Assembly: GCA_026399735.1 (NCBI GenBank)
Contig: JAPLQK010000084.1
Location: 1 to 32,903 of the forward strand
DNA from: Pseudomonadota bacterium
GTDB lineage: Bacteria > Pseudomonadota > Gammaproteobacteria > Burkholderiales > Gallionellaceae
Direction of reading: 5' to 3'
DNA length: 32,903 nucleotides
The notes beneath the pieces are model-generated. The model made no database searches and was not told the DNA's origin. It saw nothing but the letters and a program-made list of their open reading frames with translations. The translations under genes were made by a program, and so were the position numbers. Shown piece after piece: positions 1-10,419 of the stretch; the first letter of the stretch is position 1; each line of letters starts with the position of its first letter.

Positions 1-678
1 GGCTGCCGTATCGACCGGGGCAGCAAAAACAGTTGATACGGGCTCCAAAGGTACGCTTTGTATGGGTTCAGCCCGAGCGAGCGGATGAATATTGCTGTCT
101 GCCGTGACGCTTTCGATTTCCACCTCACTGCTGCCATTGCCAGTGATGCCGATTTTATGCGCCGCCGTGTAGGAAAGATCGATGACACGGTCGTGCAAAA
201 ATGGGCCGCGATCGTTGATGCGCACGATCACCGATTTCCCGGTGGAGACATTGGTCACGCGTGCATAGCTGGGTATCGGCAGCGTAGGATGCGCAGCAGT
301 CATCAAATACATATCGTACTTCTCGCCGCTGGACGTGCGCTGTCCGTGAAATTTCTTGCCGTACCACGATGCAATGCCGCGCTGCTTGAAATTACCGGGT
401 GCCATCAGCGGCGTGTAGGTCTTGTCCAGTGCGGCATAGGGACGATTTGCATAGCGATGCAGCGGTTCAGCTACCGGTACCGCGTCAGGGATCGCATCGA
501 TATTCGCGGGCGGATTATCGCCCGGGCCATCCCCTGCAAGATAACCGCCCGGAACCGGCGTAACAACCGTCGCCGAGTGATCTTCAATCGGTGCCGTCTG
601 CGTCTGACGCTGCGGTGCCGTGCCGCAGGCGGTGAGCACCAGCGTTGCCAATACCAGAATTACGATTTGACCTCTCAT
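1..678 (-). CDS. rlpA: RlpA family septal/lateral-wall lipoprotein (lytic transglycosylase), C-terminus cut by window edge
   Basis: This is the first 226 codons of RlpA, read from the ATG at 678; the gene continues past position 1. The N-terminus is a lipoprotein signal with lipobox LTAC and acyl-cysteine C18. A low-complexity linker follows, then the double-psi beta-barrel domain, with the family motifs GIASWYGKKFHGQRTSSGEKYDM and VRINDRGPF visible from about residue 115 onward. In this family the barrel carries glycan-strand cleaving activity in several Proteobacteria, and a SPOR domain usually follows. Any SPOR domain here would lie outside the window. A good ribosome site (AAGGA) sits just upstream, 24 bases after the rodA stop, so it is probably the last gene of the mre/mrd/rodA transcript. 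The family call is firm; enzymatic activity is inferred. Confidence 0.9.
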   Translation of the reverse strand, partial: MRGQIVILVLATLVLTACGTAPQRQTQTAPIEDHSATVVTPVPGGYLAGDGPGDNPPANIDAIPDAVPVAEPLHRYANRPYAALDKTYTPLMAPGNFKQRGIASWYGKKFHGQRTSSGEKYDMYLMTAAHPTLPIPSYARVTNVSTGKSVIVRINDRGPFLHDRVIDLSYTAAHKIGITGNGSSEVEIESVTADSNIHPLARAEPIQSVPLEPVSTVFAAPVDTAA

Positions 679-702
679 ATTTTATCCTTATTTATCATAT
701 AC

Positions 703-1800
703 TTAGCTTTTAACCAGTTTCTTGTGCGTCTGAATGCTCATCAGCATACCAAAACCCAGCAACAGCGTCAGCATGGATGTGCCTCCGTAACTGACCAGTG
801 GCAGCGGAACGCCCACAATCGGCAAGATACCGCTGACCATACCCATGTTGACGAAGGCATAGGTGACGAATGTCAGCGTGATCGAACCTGCCATCAGACG
901 GGTGAAATAGGTCGAGGCATTCGCCGTAATCACAAAACCGCGCGATATCACAAAGGCATACAACGCCAGCAATATCAAATTGCCGACCAGCCCGAACTCC
1001 TCCGAATACACCGCAAAAATAAAATCCGTGGTGCGTTCCGGCAGAAAATCCAGATGCGTCTGCGTGCCGTTCAGATAGCCTTTGCCCAGAATACCGCCGG
1101 AGCCGACTGCGATCATGCCCTGAATCGTGTGATAACCCTTACCCAGCGCATCCTGCGAGGGATCGAACAGCATCTCGATGCGATGACGCTGATAGTCGTG
1201 CATCATGGACCACATCAGCGGCGCACTGGCGATGCCGGCCACGAACAATCCGCCCATTACGCGCCAGCTCAAACCTGCCAAAAACAACACATAAAAACCG
1301 CTGGCGGAAATCAGCAGCGCGGTACCCAGATCCGGCTGCCGCGCAATCAAGGCTACCGGCAACAGCAACAGCAGGGCTGCCACGATGTAATTTTTAATGG
1401 TTAAAGCGGCTTCATGTTTTTCAAAATACCAGGCCATCATCAGCGGCACACCGATTTTCATCAATTCAGACGGCTGGATGGTGGCAACACCGACGTTCAG
1501 CCAGCGCCGTGCGCCGTGGCTGATTTCGCCGAACAGCGCAACGCCGATCAACAGCAGCATGCCCAGCACGTAAATCGGCACTGCAGTACGCATCAGATAA
1601 TGCAAGGGCAGATTGGCCACGACCCAAAGACAACAGAGCGCGACCAAAATATTCGCGCCCTGCGCCAGCACGCGGTCGAAATTATGGTCGCTTGCGCTAT
1701 ACAGCGTCAACAGGCTGGCGGCCATCAACATTCCCATCCCCGCCAGCAGCGGCAAATCAAGATGCGCGATGATGCGTTGCCAAATTTGTCGTCTAGTCAT
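703..1800 (-). CDS. rodA: RodA, SEDS-family peptidoglycan glycosyltransferase of the elongasome
   Basis: This 365-residue multi-spanning membrane protein polymerises lipid II into glycan strands for lateral wall growth, in partnership with PBP2. The SEDS signatures are present: ARRWLNVG near residue 100, QPSELMK near 109, the loop HLDFLPERTTDFIFA, and VGVPLPLVSYGGTS near the C-terminus. D251 in the LDFLPE motif matches the conserved catalytic aspartate of the family. The start at 1800 (MTRRQIW) is preferred over an upstream in-frame start at 1848 because that extension lies wholly inside mrdA. The chosen ATG still overlaps the mrdA stop by 8 bases, which suggests translational coupling to its partner transpeptidase. 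Confidence 0.95.
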   Translation of the reverse strand: MTRRQIWQRIIAHLDLPLLAGMGMLMAASLLTLYSASDHNFDRVLAQGANILVALCCLWVVANLPLHYLMRTAVPIYVLGMLLLIGVALFGEISHGARRWLNVGVATIQPSELMKIGVPLMMAWYFEKHEAALTIKNYIVAALLLLLPVALIARQPDLGTALLISASGFYVLFLAGLSWRVMGGLFVAGIASAPLMWSMMHDYQRHRIEMLFDPSQDALGKGYHTIQGMIAVGSGGILGKGYLNGTQTHLDFLPERTTDFIFAVYSEEFGLVGNLILLALYAFVISRGFVITANASTYFTRLMAGSITLTFVTYAFVNMGMVSGILPIVGVPLPLVSYGGTSMLTLLLGFGMLMSIQTHKKLVKS

Positions 1801-3730
1801 GTTCTGCCTCAACTTCCGGAACGCCCGATGCGGCCTGTATAGCAGCAACCGGTGCCGCCGCCACGCCCACTGGTGTCGGCACTTTGCCCAGCAGGTAGTA
1901 ATCCATCACCTTGCGGGCGATCGGAGCTGCCGTACCGCCGCCGTGTCCGCCGTTTTCGGCCAGCACCACCACCGCAATTCTGGGTTTATCGGCAGGAGCG
2001 AATGAGATAAACCAGGCATGATCGCGATGCCGCTCGTCTATCTTGCTGGCATCGTATTTTTCGCCCTGTTTCATGCCGACCACCTGTGCCGTGCCGGTCT
2101 TGCCGGCAATCAGATAAGGCGCACCCGCAGAGGCTTGTGCCGCCGTACCGCCGGGCTGAGTTACGGCCGCCATCGCGCGTTTGACCAGATCGAGATGCGC
2201 CGGATCCAGCTTGATATCAAATGCCGGCTTGTTTTCCAGCTTGCGTATTTCGTTGCTGACCGAATTCTTCACCTCCCTGACCAGATGCGGCCGGTAGCCA
2301 ATGCCGTCATTCGCCAGCGTTGCGGTCGCGGCCGCCAGTTGCAACGGAGTCACCAGACTATAACCCTGGCCGATACCTACCGACACCGTGTCCCCGGTGT
2401 ACCATTTCTGCTTGAAACGCTTCTGTTTCCACTCCTGAGAAGGCAGCAGACCCGACGTTTCGCCCTCAAGATCGATGCCGGTTTTCTTGCCGAAACCGAA
2501 ACGCGACAGGAAGTTATAAATATTGTCGATGCCCATCTCGACCGCAAGGCCGTAATAGTAAGTGTCGCAGGAAATCACGATGGACTTGAACATATCCACC
2601 GTACCGTGTCCGCCCTTCTTCCAGTCGCGATACTGATGGCTGCTGCCAGACAAGGTGTAGTAACCCGGATCGCCTATCGCCTGACTCGGTGAGCGTATGT
2701 TGTAAAACAGGCCCGCTAGGGCCATGAAGGGTTTAATGGTGGAACCGGAAGGATATTGTCCGCGCAGCGCGCGGTTATTGAGCGGATGATCCGGTGATTC
2801 ATTCAGCGCTTTCCAGCTGTCCGCATCGATTCCGTCCACAAACAAACTGGGGTCATAACCCGGTCGGCTGACGAAGGCCAGCACCTCGCCGTTGGCAGGG
2901 TCGATCGCCACCAGCGCACCGCGATAGTCGCCGAATGCCTGCTCGGCGATATCCTGCAACTTCGCATCGATGCTCAGAATCAGCGTATTGCCGGATACCG
3001 GCGGGGTGCGCGACAGAATGCGCACCGCGCGTCCGGCCGAGTCCACCTCGACTTGCTCTATGCCGGTGGTGCCGTGCAATTCATTTTCGTAATATTGTTC
3101 CAGCCCGGTCTTACCGATGTAGTCGGTACCACGGTAATTCGCCAGTGAGTCGTTCTCTTCCAGCCGGTCTTCATCCGTCTGGTTGATGCGGCCGATATAA
3201 CCCAGCAGATGCGCCGTTTTTTCCGAATAAGGATATTCGCGGAACAGACGCGCCTTGATTTCGACACCCGGGAAGCGATATTGCTGCGCGGCAAAACGCG
3301 CCACCTCTTCATCGCTCAAGCGACTGCGTATCATCAAGGTTTCGAAATCATGACTCTCGGCTTGCAGCTTCTTGAAACGCTTGCGATCTCTGGGTTGAAT
3401 ATCGACCAGCGTAGCCAGATCGTCGATGGTCGCCTGCAGATTTTTGACCTTGCTCGGCGTGATTTCCAGCGTGTAGCCGGAAAAATTATGCGCCAGCACC
3501 ACACCGTTACGATCCAGTATCAGACCGCGATTGGGTACGATGGGCATGATCGAAATACGGTTTTTTTCGGCCAGCGTCTGGTAATAATCGTGGCGCATCG
3601 CCTGCAGATAAACGAAGCGCGCCAGCAGAATCCCCAGCAGCAGCAAGGCAAAACCGATACCAATAAACAATCGCAAGCGAAAATTGAAAATTTCCCGCTG
3701 ATGATTTTTCAGCTCGACCTGTCTGCTCAT
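1793..3730 (-). CDS. mrdA: Penicillin-binding protein 2, elongation-specific transpeptidase
   Basis: This 645-residue class B PBP crosslinks peptidoglycan during cell elongation as partner of RodA. A single transmembrane anchor lies at about residues 21-43, followed by the PBP dimerisation region with IVPNRGLILDRNG near residue 64. The transpeptidase domain carries all three active-site motifs: S330-T-I-K333, S387-C-D389 and K544-T-G546. The second motif is SxD rather than SxN, which is normal for PBP2. The C-terminal tail after about residue 620 is rich in Ala and Pro. The start ATG overlaps the mreD stop by four bases (ATGA), and the stop overlaps the rodA start, so the three genes are tightly coupled. 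Confidence 0.95.
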   Translation of the reverse strand: MSRQVELKNHQREIFNFRLRLFIGIGFALLLLGILLARFVYLQAMRHDYYQTLAEKNRISIMPIVPNRGLILDRNGVVLAHNFSGYTLEITPSKVKNLQATIDDLATLVDIQPRDRKRFKKLQAESHDFETLMIRSRLSDEEVARFAAQQYRFPGVEIKARLFREYPYSEKTAHLLGYIGRINQTDEDRLEENDSLANYRGTDYIGKTGLEQYYENELHGTTGIEQVEVDSAGRAVRILSRTPPVSGNTLILSIDAKLQDIAEQAFGDYRGALVAIDPANGEVLAFVSRPGYDPSLFVDGIDADSWKALNESPDHPLNNRALRGQYPSGSTIKPFMALAGLFYNIRSPSQAIGDPGYYTLSGSSHQYRDWKKGGHGTVDMFKSIVISCDTYYYGLAVEMGIDNIYNFLSRFGFGKKTGIDLEGETSGLLPSQEWKQKRFKQKWYTGDTVSVGIGQGYSLVTPLQLAAATATLANDGIGYRPHLVREVKNSVSNEIRKLENKPAFDIKLDPAHLDLVKRAMAAVTQPGGTAAQASAGAPYLIAGKTGTAQVVGMKQGEKYDASKIDERHRDHAWFISFAPADKPRIAVVVLAENGGHGGGTAAPIARKVMDYYLLGKVPTPVGVAAAPVAAIQAASGVPEVEAEHD

Positions 3731-4236
3731 TCCCTATCCACGCGCATCTGCCGCATCGACTGAAACATAAAACTGATCGGAATCCACAACAGGGTCGAAG
3801 TCAGACAGCCCAGAAAATATTCCCACACAATCTGTCCGTTTACCTGCCAATGCACCACGGCATACACTGCATAGGTCGACAGCAGAATCACAAACACCTG
3901 AGTTGTCTGCTCGCGCAAGTCAAACATGCGCAAACGACGGCTCAGCACCACACCGCCGAACGCCAAGACAGTGTAGGACAGCGCGTGTTGTCCAAACAGA
4001 CTGGCATCCCCCACATCAGCCAGAATTCCGATCGCCCATGACAGGCCGACACCGACGCGCAGCGGCTTGTGCGTACACCAGTAAAGCAGCACCACCGCAA
4101 CAAAGTCCGGGCGTAGCACCAGCCACAGCCCTTCCCAGGGCAAGGCATTGAGCAACAATGCGCTGACGATACTCGTTACAATAAACAGGGTGCTGACAGG
4201 ACGTAAAATTTCCGGCTGCTGATCGATATAAGGCAT
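3727..4236 (-). CDS. mreD: Rod shape-determining membrane protein MreD
   Basis: This 169-residue, strongly hydrophobic protein has five to six predicted membrane segments. The segment GLSWAIGILADVGDASLFGQHAL is the typical MreD signature (G-[LIV]-hydrophobic-D-x-hydrophobic-G-x-xAL). MreD links the MreB cytoskeleton, MreC and the PBP2/RodA synthase in the inner membrane. I chose the ATG at 4236, which overlaps the mreC stop as TGATG. An in-frame TTG lies one codon upstream at 4239 and cannot be excluded. Position between mreC and mrdA supports the call. Confidence 0.93.
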   Translation of the reverse strand: MPYIDQQPEILRPVSTLFIVTSIVSALLLNALPWEGLWLVLRPDFVAVVLLYWCTHKPLRVGVGLSWAIGILADVGDASLFGQHALSYTVLAFGGVVLSRRLRMFDLREQTTQVFVILLSTYAVYAVVHWQVNGQIVWEYFLGCLTSTLLWIPISFMFQSMRQMRVDRE

Positions 4237-5141
4237 CAATGAATCCCTGCTTTTCTGGACTTCAGTTTGGCAGGAACAGGCTCTGACTCCGGACGATCAG
4301 GCTGTTTAGGCATTGCGGACAGGACCAGCAATTGACGATATTTGTCTACTCCGCCCAAGGGCAGGCAAGAGATACGGGCAAATGGATAAGCCGCATCGCG
4401 CTCGATTTTTTCGACCTTGGCCACCGGAATACCGGGCGGATAAAGCCCGTCGATTCCGGAAGTCACCAGAATGTCGCCATTCTGAATATCACTGCTGACG
4501 GGCATATAACGCAGCGATAACTGACTGATATCACCCGCGCCAAATGCGACGCTGCGTAATCCGTTACGCAGCACCTGTACCGGCACGGCATGATCCTTTT
4601 CGGTGATCAGCGTTACTTCGGACAGCCAGGGGAAAACACGGGTGATCTGCCCGACAATACCCTTGTCGTCCATTACCACCTGACCCGCCTGTAAATTGGC
4701 AGCGCTGCCTTTATTGATCAGCACCTTACGACTGAAAACATCGCGTTCGGCATAAACGATTTCGGCAAATTGACCGGTAAACTGATTGCGCTGTTGCAAG
4801 GCAATCAAGTTACGCAGTTGCAAATTTTCCTGCAGCAGGGATTGATGTTGCACCAGTTGCACCGCATCCAGTCCGTGCTGACGCTCCAGCGCTTTCTTTT
4901 CTTCCAGCAGACTGCTCTGTGTGACGAAAAAATCACCGGCAGCCTGCGACAGGATATAAGGCAGTGTTGCCAGTCGTTGCACCGGTGAAACCAGCACCGA
5001 CAAAAAGCTGCGGGTAGACTCAAGATAATGGAAACGCGCATCCACGAACATCAGCAACACCGACAATACCGCAAAAAACACCAGACGTGCTGCGGGACTC
5101 GGGCCGCGATTAAAAACCTGAAAAGTTTGCGTGCTGTCCAT
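4236..5141 (-). CDS. mreC: Rod shape-determining periplasmic scaffold MreC
   Basis: This 301-residue bitopic protein has a membrane anchor at about residues 17-35, a coiled-coil stretch rich in Glu, Gln and Leu at about 75-115, and the beta-rich periplasmic MreC domain. Recognisable core motifs are the KVLINKGS segment, VVMDDKGIVGQI near residue 155 and DILVTSGIDGLYPPGIPVAKV. MreC is known to scaffold the elongation complex and to bind PBP2. The last 25 residues are Pro- and charge-rich and not conserved. It follows mreB after an 80-base gap that holds a strong hairpin (5169-5219), which could set the relative expression of mreB and mreC. Confidence 0.94.
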   Translation of the reverse strand: MDSTQTFQVFNRGPSPAARLVFFAVLSVLLMFVDARFHYLESTRSFLSVLVSPVQRLATLPYILSQAAGDFFVTQSSLLEEKKALERQHGLDAVQLVQHQSLLQENLQLRNLIALQQRNQFTGQFAEIVYAERDVFSRKVLINKGSAANLQAGQVVMDDKGIVGQITRVFPWLSEVTLITEKDHAVPVQVLRNGLRSVAFGAGDISQLSLRYMPVSSDIQNGDILVTSGIDGLYPPGIPVAKVEKIERDAAYPFARISCLPLGGVDKYRQLLVLSAMPKQPDRPESEPVPAKLKSRKAGIH

Positions 5142-5168
5142 CGATGATCGTCAGAAAATAGGAAAATC

Positions 5169-5219
5169 AGCTTGCAGCCTGTAGCTGGCAGCAGAAGCTG
5201 TTGCTACAAGCCGCAAGCT
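5169..5219. repeat. Imperfect inverted repeat (REP-like hairpin) in the mreB-mreC gap
   Basis: Two arms of about 23-24 bases flank a four-base AGAA loop. The left arm begins AGCTTGCAGCCTGTAGC and the right arm ends GCTACAAGCCGCAAGCT; they pair with only a few mismatches. The hairpin begins 3 bases after the mreB stop on the minus strand and is followed by a short GATTTTCC tract. It may act as a partial terminator or an mRNA-stabilising hairpin that raises mreB over mreCD. It may also be a dispersed palindromic repeat. The structure is seen directly; the role is inference. Confidence 0.7.
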
Positions 5220-5221
5220 GC

Positions 5222-6340
<1,119 letters not shown>

Positions 6341-6349
6341 GCTTTTACT

Positions 6350-6637
6350 ATGTCATTAAGTACCGCCGATGTTCAGAAAGTAGCGCGCCTGGCGCGCCTG
6401 GCCATGAACAACACCGAAATCGAAGCCGCCAGAGTGCAGTTGTCCGGCATTTTTGAACTGATCGCCGAGATGCAGGCCGTGGATACCACCGGCATCGCGC
6501 CGATGTCGCATGCGCAGGATCTGTCGCAACGCCTGCGTGAGGATATCGTTACCGAAACAAATCAGCGTGAACTGTTTCAAAGCATCGCGCCGCAAGTTGA
6601 ATCCGGCCTGTATCTTGTCCCGCAAGTTATCGAGTAA
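6350..6637 (+). CDS. gatC: Asp-tRNA(Asn)/Glu-tRNA(Gln) amidotransferase subunit C
   Basis: This 95-residue protein is the small subunit that wraps around and stabilises GatA in the GatCAB transamidosome. Typical features are [12 protein letters not shown] near the N-terminus, the heptad-like helix ending [16 protein letters not shown], the IAPMSH motif, and a C-terminus with [16 protein letters not shown]. The start at MSLSTADV is preferred over an in-frame ATG 19 codons upstream, because GatC proteins begin here and are about 95 residues long. gatA follows after five bases. Confidence 0.96.
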   Translation: MSLSTADVQKVARLARLAMNNTEIEAARVQLSGIFELIAEMQAVDTTGIAPMSHAQDLSQRLREDIVTETNQRELFQSIAPQVESGLYLVPQVIE

Positions 6638-6642
6638 AAGTT

Positions 6643-8094
6643 ATGTTTAATCAAACACTTACACAAATAGGCGCGGCACTGCGCGCCAAGAAAATCTCCA
6701 GCGTTGAATTGACGCAGACTTATCTGGATCGTATCGCAACGCACAATCCAGCCTTTAATGCTTACGTTACCGTGGATGCAAAAACCAGCCTGGCTCAGGC
6801 GCTTGCTGCCGATAAACTGCTTGCTTCAGGCAGCGCACAAGCCCTGACCGGGATTCCGATCGCGCAGAAAGATATCTTCTGTGCCAAAGGCTGGCGTACT
6901 ACCTGCGGCTCGAAAATGCTGAGTGACTTCATCGCGCCGTATGACGCGCACGTGATCGAACAGTTCAACAAAGCCGGCGCGGTCAATCTGGGCAAGACCA
7001 ACATGGACGAGTTCGCGATGGGCTCTTCCAACGAGACCTCATACTTCGGGCAGGTGAGGAATCCGTGGAATGAAAAAGCCGTGCCCGGCGGCAGTTCGGG
7101 TGGCGCGGCATCCGCCGTTGCAGCGCGTCTATGCGCAGCGGCAACCGGCACGGACACCGGCGGCTCGATCCGCCAACCAGCAGCGCTGTGCGGCATCACC
7201 GGTATCAAACCGACTTACGGCACCGTGTCGCGCTACGGCATGATCGCGTTCGCCTCCAGCCTGGATCAGGCCGGCCCGATGGCTAAGAGCGCGGAAGATT
7301 GCGCGCTGATGCTGAACGTGATGACCGGTTTCGACGAGCGCGATTCGACATCCTTGCAGCGTGAGAAGGAAGATTACACCCGCGATTTGAACAAGCCGCT
7401 GGCTGGCATGCGCATCGGATTGCCGAAGGAATTCTTTGCCGAAGGACTCTCAGCCGATGTAGGCAGCCGCGTTCAGGAAGCGATTGCAGAATACCGCAAG
7501 CTGGGCGCCACTATCGTCGGTATCAGCTTGCCCAATACCCGGCTGGCCGTGCCGGTTTATTACGTGCTTGCGCCGGCGGAAGCGTCCAGCAATCTGTCCC
7601 GTTTCGACGGCGTGCGCTACGGTTATCGCGCCCCGGAATATACCGATCTGGCTGACATGTACGAGAAAAGCCGCTCTCAGGGCTTCGGCGAGGAAGTTAA
7701 ACGCCGCATCATGATCGGCACTTATGTGCTCTCTCACGGCTACTACGATGCGTATTATCTGCAGGCGCAGAAAATCCGCCGCCTGATCGCTCAGGATTTC
7801 ACCGATGCATTCAAGCAATGCGATGTCATCATGGGGCCAACTTCACCTTCCACCGCCTTCAATCTGGGCGAAAAGGGCGATGACCCGGTGCAGATGTATC
7901 TGTCCGATATCTACACCATCGCGGTGAATCTGGCAGGGCTGCCCGGTATGTCCATCCCCTGCGGCTTTGGCGACAACGCCCTGCCGGTCGGTTTGCAGAT
8001 CATCGGCAACTATTTCGACGAGGCACGCATGCTGAACGCAGCCCATCAATATCAACTGGCGACCGACTGGCACACGCGCTGCCCGCAACTTTGA
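6643..8094 (+). CDS. gatA: Asp-tRNA(Asn)/Glu-tRNA(Gln) amidotransferase subunit A
   Basis: This 483-residue amidase hydrolyses glutamine and sends the ammonia to GatB for conversion of Glu-tRNA(Gln) or Asp-tRNA(Asn). The amidase signature is complete: K76 in GIPIAQKD, the cis-serine S151 in PGGSSGGAA, and nucleophile S175 in [10 protein letters not shown]. This Ser-cisSer-Lys triad sits three residues before its counterparts in the S. aureus enzyme. Its presence implies that at least one of Gln-tRNA or Asn-tRNA is made by the indirect route here. The next gene, a DUF3050 protein, starts eight bases downstream, not gatB as is usual. Confidence 0.97.
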   Translation: MFNQTLTQIGAALRAKKISSVELTQTYLDRIATHNPAFNAYVTVDAKTSLAQALAADKLLASGSAQALTGIPIAQKDIFCAKGWRTTCGSKMLSDFIAPYDAHVIEQFNKAGAVNLGKTNMDEFAMGSSNETSYFGQVRNPWNEKAVPGGSSGGAASAVAARLCAAATGTDTGGSIRQPAALCGITGIKPTYGTVSRYGMIAFASSLDQAGPMAKSAEDCALMLNVMTGFDERDSTSLQREKEDYTRDLNKPLAGMRIGLPKEFFAEGLSADVGSRVQEAIAEYRKLGATIVGISLPNTRLAVPVYYVLAPAEASSNLSRFDGVRYGYRAPEYTDLADMYEKSRSQGFGEEVKRRIMIGTYVLSHGYYDAYYLQAQKIRRLIAQDFTDAFKQCDVIMGPTSPSTAFNLGEKGDDPVQMYLSDIYTIAVNLAGLPGMSIPCGFGDNALPVGLQIIGNYFDEARMLNAAHQYQLATDWHTRCPQL

Positions 8095-8102
8095 GAAAAA
8101 TC

Positions 8103-8906
8103 ATGGAAATATCTGAACTCTCCGGTGTACCCGAACTGAAAATGCGCCTTGACCGGCATCCGCTGTATGCTTCGGTACGCACGCTTGACGATCTGCGCAG
8201 CTTCATGCAACACCATGTTTTTTCGGTGTGGGACTTCATGTCGCTGCTCAAATATCTGCAAAGCGAGCTCGCACCGGCTGCGGCGCCGTGGATGCCTACA
8301 GGCAACGCGGATGCCACAGCTGTGCAGCGTTTTATCAACGAAATCGTGCTGGGCGAAGAGACTGACGAGGGGCTGCCGGATACACAGGGAAATGCTACTT
8401 TTATGAGTCACTTTGATCTTTATATCGGCGCAATGGAAGAAATCGGTGCCGATACGCGTCCGGTATATGCATTTCTCAAAGCAGTGAAAAAACACGGCAT
8501 CAGAGCTGCACTCAAGCGTGCGGATATTCCTGAACCCTCGCGCCGCTTTATGGCGACCACCTTCGACTTTCTTGATACCGGCAAACCGCATATTGTGGCA
8601 GCCGCCTTCGCTCTCGGCCGCGAACAGGTGATCCCCGGCATGTTTCGCGCACTGCTTGCCGATATGGGTATCAGCAAGGAAAAAGCACCGCTGTTTCACT
8701 ATTATCTCGAACGACATATCCATCTTGATGATGAATTTCACGGCCCGTTATCGCTCAGACTGCTGGGGCAACTTTGCGGTGACAGCGCCGGCAAACAACG
8801 TGCAGCGGCGAAGGCTGGCTGTCAGGCTATCGAAGCGCGTATTGCATTATGGGACGGTGTGCGCGCCGTTCTGCCCTCATCCTCCAAGAAGCGGAATAAA
8901 AAATGA
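8103..8906 (+). CDS. DUF3050-type, haem-oxygenase-like protein of unknown function
   Basis: This 267-residue protein matches the DUF3050 pattern as I remember it: [33 protein letters not shown] at the N-terminus (pattern spans residues 18-50), then [12 protein letters not shown] near residue 78, [10 protein letters not shown] near 102 and [17 protein letters not shown] near 200. The all-helical pattern with conserved Glu and His resembles haem-oxygenase-like metal oxidases. Candidate ligands are E80 or E86, H103, E174, H205, D209 or D210, and H213. No substrate is known to me. The ATG at 8103 follows a GAGAAA ribosome site; an upstream in-frame TTG at 8091 overlaps gatA and is less likely. 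The stop overlaps the gatB start (ATGA), so it is embedded in the gat operon. The C-terminus is Lys- and Ser-rich. A metal-oxidase role is inference. Confidence 0.8.
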   Translation: MEISELSGVPELKMRLDRHPLYASVRTLDDLRSFMQHHVFSVWDFMSLLKYLQSELAPAAAPWMPTGNADATAVQRFINEIVLGEETDEGLPDTQGNATFMSHFDLYIGAMEEIGADTRPVYAFLKAVKKHGIRAALKRADIPEPSRRFMATTFDFLDTGKPHIVAAAFALGREQVIPGMFRALLADMGISKEKAPLFHYYLERHIHLDDEFHGPLSLRLLGQLCGDSAGKQRAAAKAGCQAIEARIALWDGVRAVLPSSSKKRNKK

Positions 8907-10351
8907 ACTGGGAAATCGTCATCGGACTGGAAGTGCACACGCAACTGTCCACCCACACCAAAATCTTTTCCGGCGCCTCGACCACCTATGGCGCAGAGCC
9001 TAACACACAGGCCGATGCCGTGAGCATCGCGCTGCCCGGCGTGTTGCCGGTATTAAATAAGGGGGCGGTCGAACGCGCCGTCAAATTCGGCCTGGCGGTC
9101 GGTGCGCACATCGCGCCGCGCTCGGTGTTCGCACGCAAGAATTACTTTTACCCCGATCTACCCAAAGGCTACCAGATCAGCCAGTTCGACCTGCCGGTCG
9201 TCGGCATGGGCGCGCTAACTATTCAGGTTGAACCCTTGTCCGGCAACGCCAAGCCCTACGAAAAAGTGGTGCGCATCACTCGCGCTCATCTGGAAGAGGA
9301 TGCAGGCAAGTCAGTACACGGCGCAACACAGGGCATGACCGGCGTGGACCTTAACCGTGCAGGCACACCGCTGCTTGAAATCGTCTCCGAGCCTGACATG
9401 TGTTCTGCCGCCGAGGCAGTCGCCTATGCAAAAACATTGCATAACCTGGTGCGCTGGATCGGCATTTCAGACGGCAACATGCAGGAAGGCTCGTTTCGCT
9501 GCGACGTGAACGTGTCGGTGCGTAAACCCGGCGAGCCGCTCGGCACGCGCCGTGAAATCAAAAATCTTAATTCATTCAAGTACATGCAACAGGCGATCGA
9601 TTTTGAGGTTCAGTGGCAGATCGACACGATCGAGAACGGCGGCAAAATCCATCAGGCCACCATCCTGTTCAACCCGGATACCGGTGAGACGCGCGCAATG
9701 CGCAGTAAGGAAGACGCGCACGATTACCGCTATTTCCCCGATCCTGATTTGCTGCCTTTAGATATTACGCCACAAATGCTGGAAGCCATGCGCGCCACTT
9801 TGCCGGAACTCCCCGAGGCGCGCCGCGCACGTTATGTGAACGATCTGGGTTTATCCGCTTATGATGCGAACAGCCTCACCTCATCGCGCGAAATGGCAGA
9901 CTTTTTCGACGCGTGCGTGGCTACCGTTAGCAATGCCAAACTGTGCGCCAACTGGCTGATCGGCGAATTGTCTGCGCAGCTCAACCGCGACGGTTTAGAC
10001 ATGGCGCAATGCCCTGTTTCGACGGGACAAATGAGCGGCATGCTGGCGCGGATCTCGGACAACACTATTTCCAATGCGGGTGGAAAAGACGTGTTCCGTA
10101 CCCTGTGGGCGGAAGGCGGCGACGCCGATACGATTATCGAGGCCAAAGGTCTCAAGCAGGTCTCCGACTCCGGCGCGATCGAAGCGCTGGTCGATGAAAT
10201 TATCGTAGCGCAAGCCGACAAGGTCGCCGAATACCGTTCCGGCAAGGACAAACTGTTCGGCTTCTTCGTGGGCTTAGCCATGAAAGCCAGCAAAGGCAAG
10301 GCCAATCCGGCGCAACTGAACGAGGTGCTACTGAAAAAGCTGGCGGGATAA
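8903..10351 (+). CDS. gatB: Asp-tRNA(Asn)/Glu-tRNA(Gln) amidotransferase subunit B
   Basis: This 482-residue subunit binds the misacylated tRNA, phosphorylates its side chain with ATP, and transfers the amide. Family motifs include the N-terminal [34 protein letters not shown] near residue 76, HLEEDAGKS near 130, the [17 protein letters not shown] stretch and CDVNVSVR. The C-terminal helical and YqeY-like tail that contacts tRNA is present and ends [13 protein letters not shown]. Full family length. Translation is probably coupled to the preceding DUF3050 gene through the ATGA overlap. An inverted repeat follows three bases after the stop. Confidence 0.97.
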   Translation: MNWEIVIGLEVHTQLSTHTKIFSGASTTYGAEPNTQADAVSIALPGVLPVLNKGAVERAVKFGLAVGAHIAPRSVFARKNYFYPDLPKGYQISQFDLPVVGMGALTIQVEPLSGNAKPYEKVVRITRAHLEEDAGKSVHGATQGMTGVDLNRAGTPLLEIVSEPDMCSAAEAVAYAKTLHNLVRWIGISDGNMQEGSFRCDVNVSVRKPGEPLGTRREIKNLNSFKYMQQAIDFEVQWQIDTIENGGKIHQATILFNPDTGETRAMRSKEDAHDYRYFPDPDLLPLDITPQMLEAMRATLPELPEARRARYVNDLGLSAYDANSLTSSREMADFFDACVATVSNAKLCANWLIGELSAQLNRDGLDMAQCPVSTGQMSGMLARISDNTISNAGGKDVFRTLWAEGGDADTIIEAKGLKQVSDSGAIEALVDEIIVAQADKVAEYRSGKDKLFGFFVGLAMKASKGKANPAQLNEVLLKKLAG

Positions 10352-10353
10352 AC

Positions 10354-10405
10354 TAATCGAGTCTGACCCTAATTACCCTAAAGAAAACAGGGTCAGACTC
10401 GATTA
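10354..10405. repeat. Perfect 17-bp inverted repeat, REP/RAYT-type palindrome
   Basis: The arms TAATCGAGTCTGACCCT and AGGGTCAGACTCGATTA are exact reverse complements around an 18-base spacer. GGGTCAGACTCG-type sequences are a dispersed palindrome in many Proteobacteria and often border REP-associated tyrosine transposase genes (known pattern, from memory). No such transposase is in this window. The element lies between the convergent gatB and mazF-like genes, so its hairpin could also end transcription from either side, though neither arm is followed by a clear T run. Confidence 0.8.
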
Positions 10406-10419
10406 AACCTACAAAGCCC

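Noticed and set aside
58-1404. Long plus-strand open frame of 448 codons
   Set aside because: It lies antisense to rlpA and rodA, is rich in Arg, His and Gln, and has no domain. It is a shadow of the real minus-strand genes.
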